Assembly (NCBI GenBank): GCA_035636095.1
Contig: DASPZU010000091.1
Coordinates: 1-22,176, forward strand
Direction: 5' to 3'
DNA length: 22,176 nt
DNA from: Gp7-AA10 sp035636095
GTDB taxonomy: Bacteria > Acidobacteriota > Thermoanaerobaculia > Gp7-AA8
Below the pieces are notes generated by a model, which worked only from the letters and a program-made list of their open reading frames with translations, was not told the origin of the DNA and did no database searches. The position numbers were made by a program, and so were the translations under genes. Of this stretch, positions 9,464 through 16,353 are shown piece by piece (position 1 is the stretch's first letter; each line of letters begins with the position of its first letter).

Positions 9464-10302
9464 GACGCGACACGGTGACCGCCATGACCTGGCGTCGTTT
9501 TCGGCGCAGCAAGCTCGCGCTGGTCGCGCTGGCCTACGTCGGAGTGGTCGCGATCATGGCGTTGATCGCGCCGATGATCACCGGAGACCCGAACGCGGTC
9601 GACATCGCGAGCCGCCTCCGCCCGCCCGACCACGCTCATCGCCTCGGCACCGACGATCTCGGCCGCGACGTCTTGTCGCGCGTGGTCCACGGCGCGCGTG
9701 TTTCGTTGACGGTCGGTTTGACGGCCACCTTGATTTCGCTTCTGATCGGATCGCTTCTGGGAGCAATCGCCGGCTTTTACGGCGGAGTCGCCGATTGGCT
9801 CGTCTCGCGCCTGATCGAGGTCGTGCTCTGTTTTCCGTTTCTTCTTCTCGTCCTCGGCATCGTGGCGCTGTTCCGGCCGTCGTTCATCACGATCATGATC
9901 GCGCTGGGGTTGACCTCGTGGACCACCGAGGCGCGATTTGTGCGCGGGGAGTTTCTGCGGATTCGCGATATGGAATTCGCGCAAGCCGCGCGCGCAAGCG
10001 GAGCGCGCGACGCGCGCATCATCTTCCGTCATCTCTTGCCGAATGCCTTCGCGCCCGTGCTGGTATCGGCGAGCTTCGGCGTTGCCTCCGCAATTCTGAT
10101 CGAATCGGCGCTCTCTTTTCTCGGCATGGGCGTGCCGCCGCCGACGCCGACGTGGGGAAACATTCTCTATTCCGCGGAACAACACCTCGAGTACGCCTGG
10201 TGGCTGGCCGTTTTTCCCGGCATCGCGATCTTTCTGACGGTGGCGGCCTTCAACATCATCGGTGATCGCGTGCGAGACGCGCTGGATCCGCGCAGCGAGT
10301 AG
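9460..10302 (+). CDS. Peptide-type ABC transporter permease, OppC/DppC family
   Basis: Second inner-membrane permease, 280 residues. It starts with a short cytoplasmic segment and WRRFRRSKLALVALAYV, then carries the OppC hallmark HRLGTDDLGRDVLSRVVHGARVSL near residue 57. The EAA loop is EFAQAARASGARDARIIFRHLLPNA near 172, and the C-terminus is FNIIGDRVRDALDPRSE. The TTG 9460 start is chosen because GGAGGAG at 9445-9451 sits 8 bases upstream and the TTG overlaps the OppB stop (TTGA). GTG 9475 and ATG 9484 are weaker alternatives. The same frame stays open upstream to 8839, but that part is not conserved coding sequence. No OppD/OppF-type ATPase follows. Confidence 0.93.
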   Translation: MRRDTVTAMTWRRFRRSKLALVALAYVGVVAIMALIAPMITGDPNAVDIASRLRPPDHAHRLGTDDLGRDVLSRVVHGARVSLTVGLTATLISLLIGSLLGAIAGFYGGVADWLVSRLIEVVLCFPFLLLVLGIVALFRPSFITIMIALGLTSWTTEARFVRGEFLRIRDMEFAQAARASGARDARIIFRHLLPNAFAPVLVSASFGVASAILIESALSFLGMGVPPPTPTWGNILYSAEQHLEYAWWLAVFPGIAIFLTVAAFNIIGDRVRDALDPRSE

Positions 10303-10313
10303 CAGCACCCTGC

Positions 10314-10319
10314 TAGGAT
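10314..10319 (+). promoter_or_regulatory. Possible -10 box TAGGAT (or weak Shine-Dalgarno) before the phosphoesterase gene
   Basis: TAGGAT ends 9 bases before ATG 10329. It fits the TANNNT pattern seen before other genes here, but AGGA could equally be a weak ribosome site. The two readings cannot be separated by eye. Confidence 0.3.
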
Positions 10320-10328
10320 GGCGCGGCT

Positions 10329-11435
10329 ATGCCCAAACTTCTCATTTTCTTTTTCCTGGCCTCATCAGCTTCGGCGCAGACCTGGCGCTTCGGCGTCGCC
10401 GGCGATTCACGAAATTGCGGCGATGTCGTCATGCCCGCGATCGCGGCCGGCGTGAAATCGCACAACGCGGCGTTTTACTGGCACCTCGGCGATTTCCGCG
10501 CATTCCACAAGGTCGATGAAGACATGGAACACGAGGCCAAGACGCCCTATACCATCCTGTCGTATTTTTCGGGGGCCTGGCCGGATTTCATCCGGAATCA
10601 GATCAATCCGTTTTCACCCGTGCCCGTCTTTCTCGGCATCGGCAATCACGAAACGATCATAAAAAATCGTGGTGATTATGTTGCGCAATTTGCGGATTGG
10701 CTCACGCGTCCGGAGATCGTCCAGCAGCGACTCGCTGACAATCCAAACGATCGCACCGTGAGGACCTACTACCACTGGGTCGAAGGCGGCGTCGATTTCA
10801 TCACCATGGACAATGCGTCCAGTGACACCTTCGACAATGCGCAGATGGCATGGGTGAAGCGCGTGCTCGATCACGACGCGAATGATTCGAAGGTCAAGAC
10901 GGTGGTGGTCGGCATGCACGCAGCGCTGCCGCACTCCCTCGGCTGCGACCACAGCATGAACGAGTGGGCGCAAGGGGAGTACAGCGGCAACGTTGTGTAC
11001 AACGCGTTGCTCGATTTTCGCGAGAAGTCAAAAAAGAATGTTTACGTGCTGGCGAGCCATTCGCATTTCATTCTGCGCGACGCCTACGACACCGCGTACT
11101 GGCGATCGCACGGCGGCGTGCTGCCGGGCATCATCATCGGCACGGCAGGAGCAATCCGCTATCGGCTGCCTGACACCACCGCAGGATTTCCACCGGAGCG
11201 CGCGAAGACGGACGTCTACGGCTATCTCATCGGCAACGTCGACGCCGGCGGCACGATCACTTTCGACTTCCATCAGATCGATCGTGCCGCAGTCTCTTCC
11301 GACGTCGAGAGCCGCTACGGCGTTGAATTCGTCAACTGGTGCTTCAACGAAAATCGCGATCCGGCTCCGCGTCCGTCCGCGAAGTGCGCCGCCGGTGATG
11401 CGCCGCCCGGTCCGGCCATTACCCCCCGACCGTAA
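10329..11435 (+). CDS. Secreted calcineurin-like metallophosphoesterase
   Basis: A 368-residue exported protein with signal peptide MPKLLIFFFLASSASA and mature start near Q17. The metallophosphoesterase metal-binding motifs appear in order: GDSR (Asp26), GDFR (Asp55), GNHE (Asn106, His107), GMHA (His197) and SHSH (His244, His246). The first and last motifs are variants of the usual GDxH and GHxH. The protein probably hydrolyses a phosphoester in the periplasm or outside the cell; the substrate is unknown. It follows the importer operon by 26 bases but has its own possible promoter. Its 3' end overlaps the convergent coaD gene by 17 bases. A Pro-rich, Cys-containing tail (residues about 340-368) ends the protein. 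Confidence 0.85.
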   Translation: MPKLLIFFFLASSASAQTWRFGVAGDSRNCGDVVMPAIAAGVKSHNAAFYWHLGDFRAFHKVDEDMEHEAKTPYTILSYFSGAWPDFIRNQINPFSPVPVFLGIGNHETIIKNRGDYVAQFADWLTRPEIVQQRLADNPNDRTVRTYYHWVEGGVDFITMDNASSDTFDNAQMAWVKRVLDHDANDSKVKTVVVGMHAALPHSLGCDHSMNEWAQGEYSGNVVYNALLDFREKSKKNVYVLASHSHFILRDAYDTAYWRSHGGVLPGIIIGTAGAIRYRLPDTTAGFPPERAKTDVYGYLIGNVDAGGTITFDFHQIDRAAVSSDVESRYGVEFVNWCFNENRDPAPRPSAKCAAGDAPPGPAITPRP

Positions 11436-11910
11436 CGGGGAGGCGCGCTTTCAGCGATTCGAGCACGGGCGGGGGGACGAGGCGGGCAACGTCGCCGCCG
11501 AGGCGAAAGACTTCTTTGACCAGACGCGAGGAGACGTAGGTGTATTCGACCGCCGGCAGCATGAAGATTGTCTCGACGTTCGGGCTGAGATCGCGATTCA
11601 TGAGCGCCATCTGCAGCTCGTATTCGTAGTCCGACACCGCCCGAATTCCGCGCACCACCACGCCGGCCTTCACCCGCCGCATGAAATCCACCAGCAATCC
11701 GGAAAAGGAGTGCACTTCAACGCCCGGCATCCCCGCGGTGCACCGCGCGATCAACTCCTTCCGCTCCGCGACGCTGAAGAGCGGCGACTTTCCCTCGTTC
11801 TCCAGCACGGCCACCAGGAAGCGGTCGAACAGATGCGCTCCACGGCGAATGATGTCGAGATGACCATTGGTCAGCGGATCGAACGACCCGGGATAAACTG
11901 CCACGCGCAT
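11419..11910 (-). CDS. coaD: Phosphopantetheine adenylyltransferase
   Basis: Cytoplasmic enzyme of 163 residues that transfers AMP from ATP to 4'-phosphopantetheine, the penultimate step of coenzyme A synthesis. The nucleotidyltransferase signature is clear: it begins MRVAVYPGSFDPLTNGHLDII with the TNGH motif at 15-18. GIRAVSDYEYELQMALMNR follows near 91, and VSSRLVKEV, a variant of the usual SSxLVKE, near 129. Length and start match the family. An in-frame GTG 24 bases upstream exists, but the conserved start is ATG 11910. A TACCAT box lies 7 bases before it, suggesting a leaderless mRNA. It overlaps the 3' end of the phosphoesterase gene and is divergent from the TPR gene. Confidence 0.96.
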   Translation of the reverse strand: MRVAVYPGSFDPLTNGHLDIIRRGAHLFDRFLVAVLENEGKSPLFSVAERKELIARCTAGMPGVEVHSFSGLLVDFMRRVKAGVVVRGIRAVSDYEYELQMALMNRDLSPNVETIFMLPAVEYTYVSSRLVKEVFRLGGDVARLVPPPVLESLKARLPVTVGG

Positions 11911-11917
11911 CGCGATG

Positions 11918-11923
11918 ATGGTA
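11918..11923 (-). promoter_or_regulatory. Putative extended -10 box TACCAT for coaD
   Basis: Read on the minus strand, TGC-TACCAT (an extended -10 form) ends 7 bases before ATG 11910. No Shine-Dalgarno is present. The half-palindrome TTGACT lies only 13 bases further upstream, too close for a normal -35, so the extended -10 would have to carry the promoter. Confidence 0.45.
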
Positions 11924-11935
11924 GCATGCGGCACG

Positions 11936-11953
11936 TAGTCAACGTCTTGACTA
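11936..11953. promoter_or_regulatory. Perfect inverted repeat TAGTCAA-CGTC-TTGACTA between coaD and the TPR gene
   Basis: Seven bases are perfectly mirrored around a 4-base spacer. Each half contains a TTGACT -35-like hexamer, one per strand. The right half is the -35 of the forward promoter at 11947-11975. It could be an operator for a dimeric repressor or a bidirectional promoter element. Confidence 0.6.
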
Positions 11954-11975
11954 TGTTGCGGAGGGCACGTAAGAT
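11947..11975 (+). promoter_or_regulatory. Sigma70-type promoter TTGACT-17-TAAGAT for the TPR gene
   Basis: TTGACT (11947-11952) and TAAGAT (11970-11975) are separated by exactly 17 bases. The expected start of transcription near 11982 leaves a leader of about 36 bases before ATG 12018. This is the best -35/-10 pair I saw in the window. Confidence 0.6.
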
Positions 11976-12017
11976 AACCGCAATTCGAGTTTTTCTTAGG
12001 TGGAGGGTGTGGCGAGA

Positions 12018-12386
12018 ATGCGGCAGAGATTTCCGGGGAATAGGAATCGTTTACTCTCGTCCCTGTTCCGCCATCTGCCGGGCGCGTGGGTCGATCCCAA
12101 GCACAACGAGCTGATCTCGCTCTATCGATTGCGCCATCGCATGGCGCTCGAGGAACAGAAGTACGACACCGCCATGATCTTCCTCAACAAGATCATCGAG
12201 CTCGATTCCTCCGATATGGAGGCCAAGCTCGCCAAGGCCGAGCTCTACCACCATGGCCTGCACGATTACCCCAAAGCGATCGAGCAGTACAACAAGGTCA
12301 TCAAGCTGACCAACGAGAAGGAAAGCGCCAACATCCATAGCCGCGCGCGCGCCGCCATGGCCGAGATCATGGAGATGCTGTCGTAG
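12018..12386 (+). CDS. Small tetratricopeptide-repeat protein
   Basis: A 122-residue, probably cytoplasmic protein. After a basic head (MRQRFPGNRNRLLSSLFR), paired helices of TPR type follow: LISLYRLRHRMALEEQKYDTAMIFLNKIIELDS and EAKLAKAELYHHGLHDYPKAIEQYNKVIKL. TPRs are protein-binding helical repeats; the partner is unknown. GGAGG at 12002-12006 lies 11 bases before ATG 12018; GTG 12000 and GTG 12009 are alternatives in frame. It is divergent from coaD across a palindromic promoter. Its stop (12384-12386) directly abuts the stop of the convergent methyltransferase-like gene, with no base between. Confidence 0.75.
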   Translation: MRQRFPGNRNRLLSSLFRHLPGAWVDPKHNELISLYRLRHRMALEEQKYDTAMIFLNKIIELDSSDMEAKLAKAELYHHGLHDYPKAIEQYNKVIKLTNEKESANIHSRARAAMAEIMEMLS

Positions 12387-12851
12387 CTAAATCCATCGCC
12401 GAACGCGCCGCCGATACTCCTCGTACTCCGCGCCGAACTTCGCCGACAGATAGCGCTCCTCCGCCCGGATCGTTACAAACCTGAGGAGGACGAATAGCAG
12501 CACGATCGCCATCAAGAGCCACGCGTTGTCGGCGGCAACAGCGGTCGCCAGCACCACGATCATGAACGCGACGTAAATCGGGTTCCTGGTCCGGCTGTAG
12601 ATGCCGCTGCTGACGATGGCATTCGTCGGCCGATACGGATTCGGATGTTCCTCGTGCCTCACTAGTTCTCGACGCGACAGGATGATGAGGGCCACAGCTG
12701 CGAAGAACAGCACAGTCGAAATCGCGACACGAAGCCAGCCGGGAGCTGGGAAGAACGGCAAGGGCATGTAATGCCCGGCGATGAAGCCGGCTGCGATACA
12801 AGCAAGGCCCAAAAGCGGGGGAGGAGCGATGACTGCGGGGCGATCTTTCAA
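12387..12851 (-). CDS. Isoprenylcysteine carboxyl methyltransferase family membrane protein
   Basis: A 154-residue integral membrane protein with about four to five hydrophobic helices. It carries the family's C-terminal signature HEEHPNPYRPTNAIVSSGIYSRTRNPIYVAFM (about 66-97), then EERYLSAKFGAEYEEYRRRVRRWI. Members with this signature bind S-adenosylmethionine and methylate small lipophilic or prenylated substrates. Bacterial substrates are mostly unknown. The TTG 12851 start lies one base after the stop of the polyprenyl diphosphate synthase gene, so the two are coupled. The pairing of a prenyl synthase with a methyltransferase-like protein hints at an isoprenoid-linked substrate, which is inference only. 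It is the last gene of the long minus-strand operon. Confidence 0.85.
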   Translation of the reverse strand: MKDRPAVIAPPPLLGLACIAAGFIAGHYMPLPFFPAPGWLRVAISTVLFFAAVALIILSRRELVRHEEHPNPYRPTNAIVSSGIYSRTRNPIYVAFMIVVLATAVAADNAWLLMAIVLLFVLLRFVTIRAEERYLSAKFGAEYEEYRRRVRRWI

Positions 12852-12852
12852 A

Positions 12853-13857
12853 TCACCGATCGCGTTCCAACACGAAATCGAGAGCCATGTCCAACGCCTC
12901 TTTCGCGGATGAATCGGAGAATGGCTCGAGTGCAGCGCGGGCGCGGCTGGCGTAGTCGCGTGCGATCGCGCGCGTTTGATCGAGTGCGTCGTAGCGAGTG
13001 ACCAGCTCGATCAATTCGGCCGGGTCGACATCCTCGAAGGATTTGCTGGTGGCGACGCGCGCGATCTTCTCGCGCTCCTTCTCGGAAGCGCGAGGCATGG
13101 CCAGAAGCAGGGGAAGTGTCAGCTTTCCTTCCTTCAAATCCGACAGCGCCGGTTTGCCGAGGACCTCGGTGCTGGAGGTGAAGTCGAGCAGATCGTCGAT
13201 CAACTGGAAACAAACGCCGAGGTTGAAACCGTAGTTGAAGAGGGAAGCGGCGGAGCTTTCAGGCAGATCGACAAGATACGCCGGAATGCGGCAACAGGCG
13301 CCGAAGAGCGCGGCCGTCTTACGGCCGACGATCTCGAAATAGTCATCCGACGACAGATCCGCGTGACCGTTCTGCTCCACGCCGATGATTTCTCCTTCGA
13401 TCATGCGGATGGTGACATTCGACAGCAGCCGCAGGATCTCCATATTGCCTTCGGCCAGGGCCAGATTCATCGAATGGGTGTAGAGATAGTCGCCGACCAG
13501 AACGGTCAGATTGTTTCCCCAGCCGTAGTTGATCGATGTGCGTCCGCGCCGGATGGCTGCTTCGTCGATGATGTCGTCGTGGACAAGCGTTGCGGTGTGA
13601 ATGAATTCGATGACCGCGGCGTAAACGACGTCGCGATGGCCCTCGTAGCGCAGCATCTTCGACACCAGGAGCAGAAGCGCCGGACGCAATCGCTTTCCGC
13701 CGCCGCCCAGGATGTGCTCGCCCACGTCGTGGATGGTCTTGATGTTCGACTTGAAGTTGCGGCGGAGCTCCTCCTCAACCATCTGCAGCTTCGGCGCGAT
13801 CAGATCGATGAGCCTCTCGGCGCGCGAGACTTGCTCGTAGGTGGGGTGCGTGCTCAC
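12853..13857 (-). CDS. Polyprenyl diphosphate synthase (long-chain trans-isoprenyl synthase)
   Basis: Cytoplasmic enzyme of 334 residues that extends allylic diphosphates with isopentenyl diphosphate, making the chain for quinones or related lipids. Expected motifs are present: GGGGKRLRPALLLL near 49, first Asp-rich motif LVHDDIIDEAAIRRGR (DDIID) near 88, and second Asp-rich motif LIDDLLDF near 213. It resembles IspB/HepT-type enzymes; chain length cannot be told. The start is uncertain: GTG 13857 is preceded at 7 bases by TATTCT (a leaderless-type signal), while GTG 13881 lies one base after the yajQ stop and would add eight residues. Neither has a good Shine-Dalgarno. Confidence 0.93.
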   Translation of the reverse strand: MSTHPTYEQVSRAERLIDLIAPKLQMVEEELRRNFKSNIKTIHDVGEHILGGGGKRLRPALLLLVSKMLRYEGHRDVVYAAVIEFIHTATLVHDDIIDEAAIRRGRTSINYGWGNNLTVLVGDYLYTHSMNLALAEGNMEILRLLSNVTIRMIEGEIIGVEQNGHADLSSDDYFEIVGRKTAALFGACCRIPAYLVDLPESSAASLFNYGFNLGVCFQLIDDLLDFTSSTEVLGKPALSDLKEGKLTLPLLLAMPRASEKEREKIARVATSKSFEDVDPAELIELVTRYDALDQTRAIARDYASRARAALEPFSDSSAKEALDMALDFVLERDR

Positions 13858-13864
13858 GGCGGGA

Positions 13865-13870
13865 AGAATA
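13865..13870 (-). promoter_or_regulatory. Possible internal -10 box TATTCT before the prenyl synthase gene
   Basis: On the minus strand TATTCT ends 7 bases before GTG 13857, the same spacing as for coaD, dinB and the solute-binding gene. It lies inside an operon, so it would be a secondary promoter if real. Confidence 0.3.
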
Positions 13871-13882
13871 ATCGAAACCACC

Positions 13883-14377
13883 TCAACCGCGGTAGTTTAC
13901 GAACTGCAGCGGGATGCCGAAGTCGTTCTCGCGCACGAGCGAGATCGCCTTCTGTAACTCGTCTTTGCTTCGGCCGACCACGCGCACCTGATCGCTCTGA
14001 ATCGACACCTGGACCTTCAACTTGGCGTCCTTGATCGTCTTCACGATGGCCTTGGCCTTCTCGCTCTCGATGCCCTGAACGATCTTCGCGCGCTGCCGCA
14101 CCGTCCCCCCGGCGGCCGGCTCGACTTTCGCGTAATCGAGCGCCTTCAGCGACACCTTACGCTTCACCAGCCTGGTCTCCACGATGTCCTTCACGCTCCG
14201 CAGCTTGCCTTCGTCGTCGGAGCTGAGAACGATCTCATCGGCGGTCAGCTCGATCGTGCTCTTGCTGCCTTTGAAATCGAATCGCTGCGCCAGCTCTTTC
14301 TGCGCCTGCTGGATGGCGTTGGCGACTTCCTGCATGTCGGTCTTCGACACGACGTCGAACGAAAATTCCTGCGCCAT
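13883..14377 (-). CDS. yajQ: YajQ family nucleotide-binding protein
   Basis: A 164-residue cytoplasmic protein of the YajQ family, with some members reported to bind cyclic di-GMP. It begins with the conserved MAQEFSFDVVSKTDMQEV, then AQRFDFKGSKSTIEL near 31. KALDYAKVEPAAGGTVRQ follows near 79, and QVSIQSDQVRVVGRSKDELQ near 123, with a C-terminal FGIPLQFVNYRG. Length is normal. It starts 7 bases after the lolA stop and ends one base before the first possible start of the prenyl synthase gene, placing it in the minus-strand operon. Its role is likely regulatory or nucleic-acid related; nothing in the sequence fixes it. Confidence 0.95.
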   Translation of the reverse strand: MAQEFSFDVVSKTDMQEVANAIQQAQKELAQRFDFKGSKSTIELTADEIVLSSDDEGKLRSVKDIVETRLVKRKVSLKALDYAKVEPAAGGTVRQRAKIVQGIESEKAKAIVKTIKDAKLKVQVSIQSDQVRVVGRSKDELQKAISLVRENDFGIPLQFVNYRG

Positions 14378-14384
14378 CAGATCC

Positions 14385-14984
14385 TCACGATGCCGAAACG
14401 ACTTCCACGCCCGGAGGAGGCGTGAAGCGAAAGAGCTCCGGCGAAATTGTGCGGCGGCGAAATCCCGAGAAATCGAATACCGTCCGATTTCCTTCGCGAT
14501 CCGAATACTGAATCTGCTGCATGAGGTGGGTGTTGGCAGCGATGGTCAAGGTGAGGTTTCTGATCGCGGTGGTGGCATTGCGCGGCTGGAGTGAGACGAT
14601 CACGTTGCCGCCGCGCCGCGATTCGCTGACCACGAACAGACGCTCCCGCGCGGCCGGATCGCCGATCAGCAGAAAGGGAAGCTCGCTTCGCCGGCGATCG
14701 TCGATTGTGGCGACGGTGACCTGTTTGTCAGCGGCGACATAAAACCATGACTGATGTCCGTCGAAGACGAAGACCTTTTCCTCGGGCTTGCTGTAAGTCC
14801 ACCGTATCATCGGAAGCGCTCCGAAGATCACCGATCCGCTTTCGACCTGGCTGCTGCTGAATCCCTTGGGAGTGAAGCGCTGCGTGAAGGTCGCTTCCAT
14901 GCCCGCCATGGCGGTGGCGGCACTGTCGATTTCTGAGCCTTGGGCTGTGAATGCGAGTGCCAGAAGAATCGGGACGAATTTCAC
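14385..14984 (-). CDS. lolA: LolA-family outer-membrane lipoprotein carrier
   Basis: A 199-residue exported periplasmic protein with signal peptide MKFVPILLALAFTAQG. The rest fits the LolA half-barrel fold: an ATFTQRFTPKGFSSSQVESGSVIF segment near 31, IRWTYSKPEEKVFVFDGHQSWFYVAADKQVTV near 60, and FDFSGFRRR followed by FRFTPPPGVEVV at the end. LolA carries lipoproteins released by LolCDE across the periplasm. The GTG 14984 start overlaps the stop of the preceding gene (GTGA). Sequence similarity within this family is low, so a LolA-like protein with another hydrophobic cargo is possible. Confidence 0.88.
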   Translation of the reverse strand: MKFVPILLALAFTAQGSEIDSAATAMAGMEATFTQRFTPKGFSSSQVESGSVIFGALPMIRWTYSKPEEKVFVFDGHQSWFYVAADKQVTVATIDDRRRSELPFLLIGDPAARERLFVVSESRRGGNVIVSLQPRNATTAIRNLTLTIAANTHLMQQIQYSDREGNRTVFDFSGFRRRTISPELFRFTPPPGVEVVSAS

Positions 14985-15349
14985 TGGAGCTTTTCCACCT
15001 CAATCGACATGATGGCGGAGTTCACAACAAAGATCCGGTCGTTTTTGCTCCTGTCGAGAGGAAAAAGATAGAAGCCGTTTCGCTCGGGGTTGTACTGCGC
15101 GACTCCGCGGATCACCTCGCCATCCGCAAATTCGACCGACAACTGACTTCCGACGGCCGGCTCCATCGAGTCATCGGCTTCGTGCTGCGGAAAAAAAACC
15201 GCCTTCAATTCCTTGAACGACACCTCAATCGCTTTGCCGTCATCACCCTGGATGCTGAAAATCTCGCGATCGGTATCGGTCGCGAGCAGAGTCGCGCGCC
15301 GCGTTTTGCCATCGCGATAGCGCAGCACGACTTCCGGATTGCTGGCCAT
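14981..15349 (-). CDS. Small two-repeat beta-rich protein, function unknown
   Basis: A 122-residue protein with no signal peptide. Two similar halves are visible. The first is VVLRYRDGKTRRATLLATDTDREIFSI... VSFKELKAVFF (residues about 6-53). The second is LSVEFADGEVIRGVAQYNPERNGFYLFPL... FVVNSAIMSIEV (about 72-118). Each half has the pattern of a small beta-barrel: a DG(K/E) turn, a strand and an end strand. This resembles families annotated only as domains of unknown function. Its ATG overlaps the stop of the kdsD-type gene (TGATG), and its stop overlaps the lolA start (GTGA), so it is translated in lockstep with envelope genes. An additional in-frame start 21 bases upstream is unlikely. Confidence 0.75.
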   Translation of the reverse strand: MASNPEVVLRYRDGKTRRATLLATDTDREIFSIQGDDGKAIEVSFKELKAVFFPQHEADDSMEPAVGSQLSVEFADGEVIRGVAQYNPERNGFYLFPLDRSKNDRIFVVNSAIMSIEVEKLQ

Positions 15350-16353
15350 CAAAACAGCTCCAGACCCCACAGATCGTGCAGGTGGATGAGCCCTTCCACG
15401 CGCATCTCGCCATCGGTGATGAACAGCGATGTGATCTTGCGCTGCTCCATGATCTGCAGGGCCGCGGAGGCGAGCTCATTGCCTTCGATCGTGAACGGAT
15501 TTCGTTTCATGCAATCGCCGGCGTTTTTCCTGACGATGTCCTCATCGCGCTGCAGGAGCCGGCGCAGATCGCCGTCGCTGATGACGCCCTCCAGAACGCG
15601 ATCGCTCCGAACGACGGCGGTGATGCCGAAGCCCTTCTTCGACATCTCATAAATCGCGTCGTGCATCGGCGTGAAGACGTCGACAATCGGCACCTGCTCG
15701 CCGATGTGCATCAGATCGCGGACGCGGAGGAATCGCTTGCCGAGCTTTCCGCCCGGATGGAGGAAAGCGAAGTCCTCCTCCTTGAATCCTTTTCTGAGCA
15801 GCAGCGCCATGGCGAGCGCGTCGCCGAGCGCGAGAACGGCGGTCGTGGATGCCGTCGGTGCCAGGCCGAGAGGACACGCTTCCTTGGAGATCGACGCGTT
15901 GAGGTGATAGTCGGCGCCCCTGGCGAGCGTCGAAGCAGGATTGCCGGTGATTGCGACGAGCTCTGCTCCGAGGCGCTTGATACTCGGCAACAGTCGCACC
16001 AGCTCCTCGGTCTCGCCGGAATGCGAGACAGCAAGGACGACGTCGCCGCGCACGATCATGCCGAGGTCGCCGTGGATGGCCTCGGCGGGATGGAGAAAAA
16101 ACGATGGCGTTCCGGTGGACGCCAGCGTGGCGCTGATTTTTTTGCAGATGATTCCCGACTTGCCGAGGCCCATCGAGATGACGCGGCCGCTGATGGCGTT
16201 GATCAACTCGACGACTTCGATGAAGGTGTTGTCGAGGTGGTCGATGAGGCCGACGATGGCCGCCGCCTCCACCTCCAGCACCCTCTTCGCCTCGGCGATC
16301 GCCGGATGGTCCTTCGCAGCGCGCACGGTGGCGTTTTTGCGCGACTTCGTCAT
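15349..16353 (-). CDS. kdsD: Arabinose-5-phosphate isomerase (KdsD/KpsF family)
   Basis: A 334-residue cytoplasmic enzyme that converts ribulose-5-phosphate to arabinose-5-phosphate, the first step toward Kdo of lipopolysaccharide. It has an N-terminal SIS sugar-isomerase domain with GLGKSGIICKKISATLASTGTPSFFLHP near 62 and AIHGDLGMI near 93. Two C-terminal CBS domains follow, RVRDLMHIGEQVPIVDVFTPM and CMKRNPFTIEGNELASAALQIM. Domain order and length match the family. The ATG overlaps the stop of the ketopantoate reductase-like gene (ATGA). Its place beside lolA supports an envelope role. Confidence 0.94.
   Translation of the reverse strand: MTKSRKNATVRAAKDHPAIAEAKRVLEVEAAAIVGLIDHLDNTFIEVVELINAISGRVISMGLGKSGIICKKISATLASTGTPSFFLHPAEAIHGDLGMIVRGDVVLAVSHSGETEELVRLLPSIKRLGAELVAITGNPASTLARGADYHLNASISKEACPLGLAPTASTTAVLALGDALAMALLLRKGFKEEDFAFLHPGGKLGKRFLRVRDLMHIGEQVPIVDVFTPMHDAIYEMSKKGFGITAVVRSDRVLEGVISDGDLRRLLQRDEDIVRKNAGDCMKRNPFTIEGNELASAALQIMEQRKITSLFITDGEMRVEGLIHLHDLWGLELF

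Noticed and set aside
12380..12392. Terminator between the convergent TPR and methyltransferase-like genes
   Set aside because: The stop codons touch with no base between, and no hairpin with a U-run lies there.
12976..14034. 352-residue plus-strand open frame opposite the prenyl synthase and yajQ
   Set aside because: It spans two motif-rich genes on the minus strand and shows no domain of its own.
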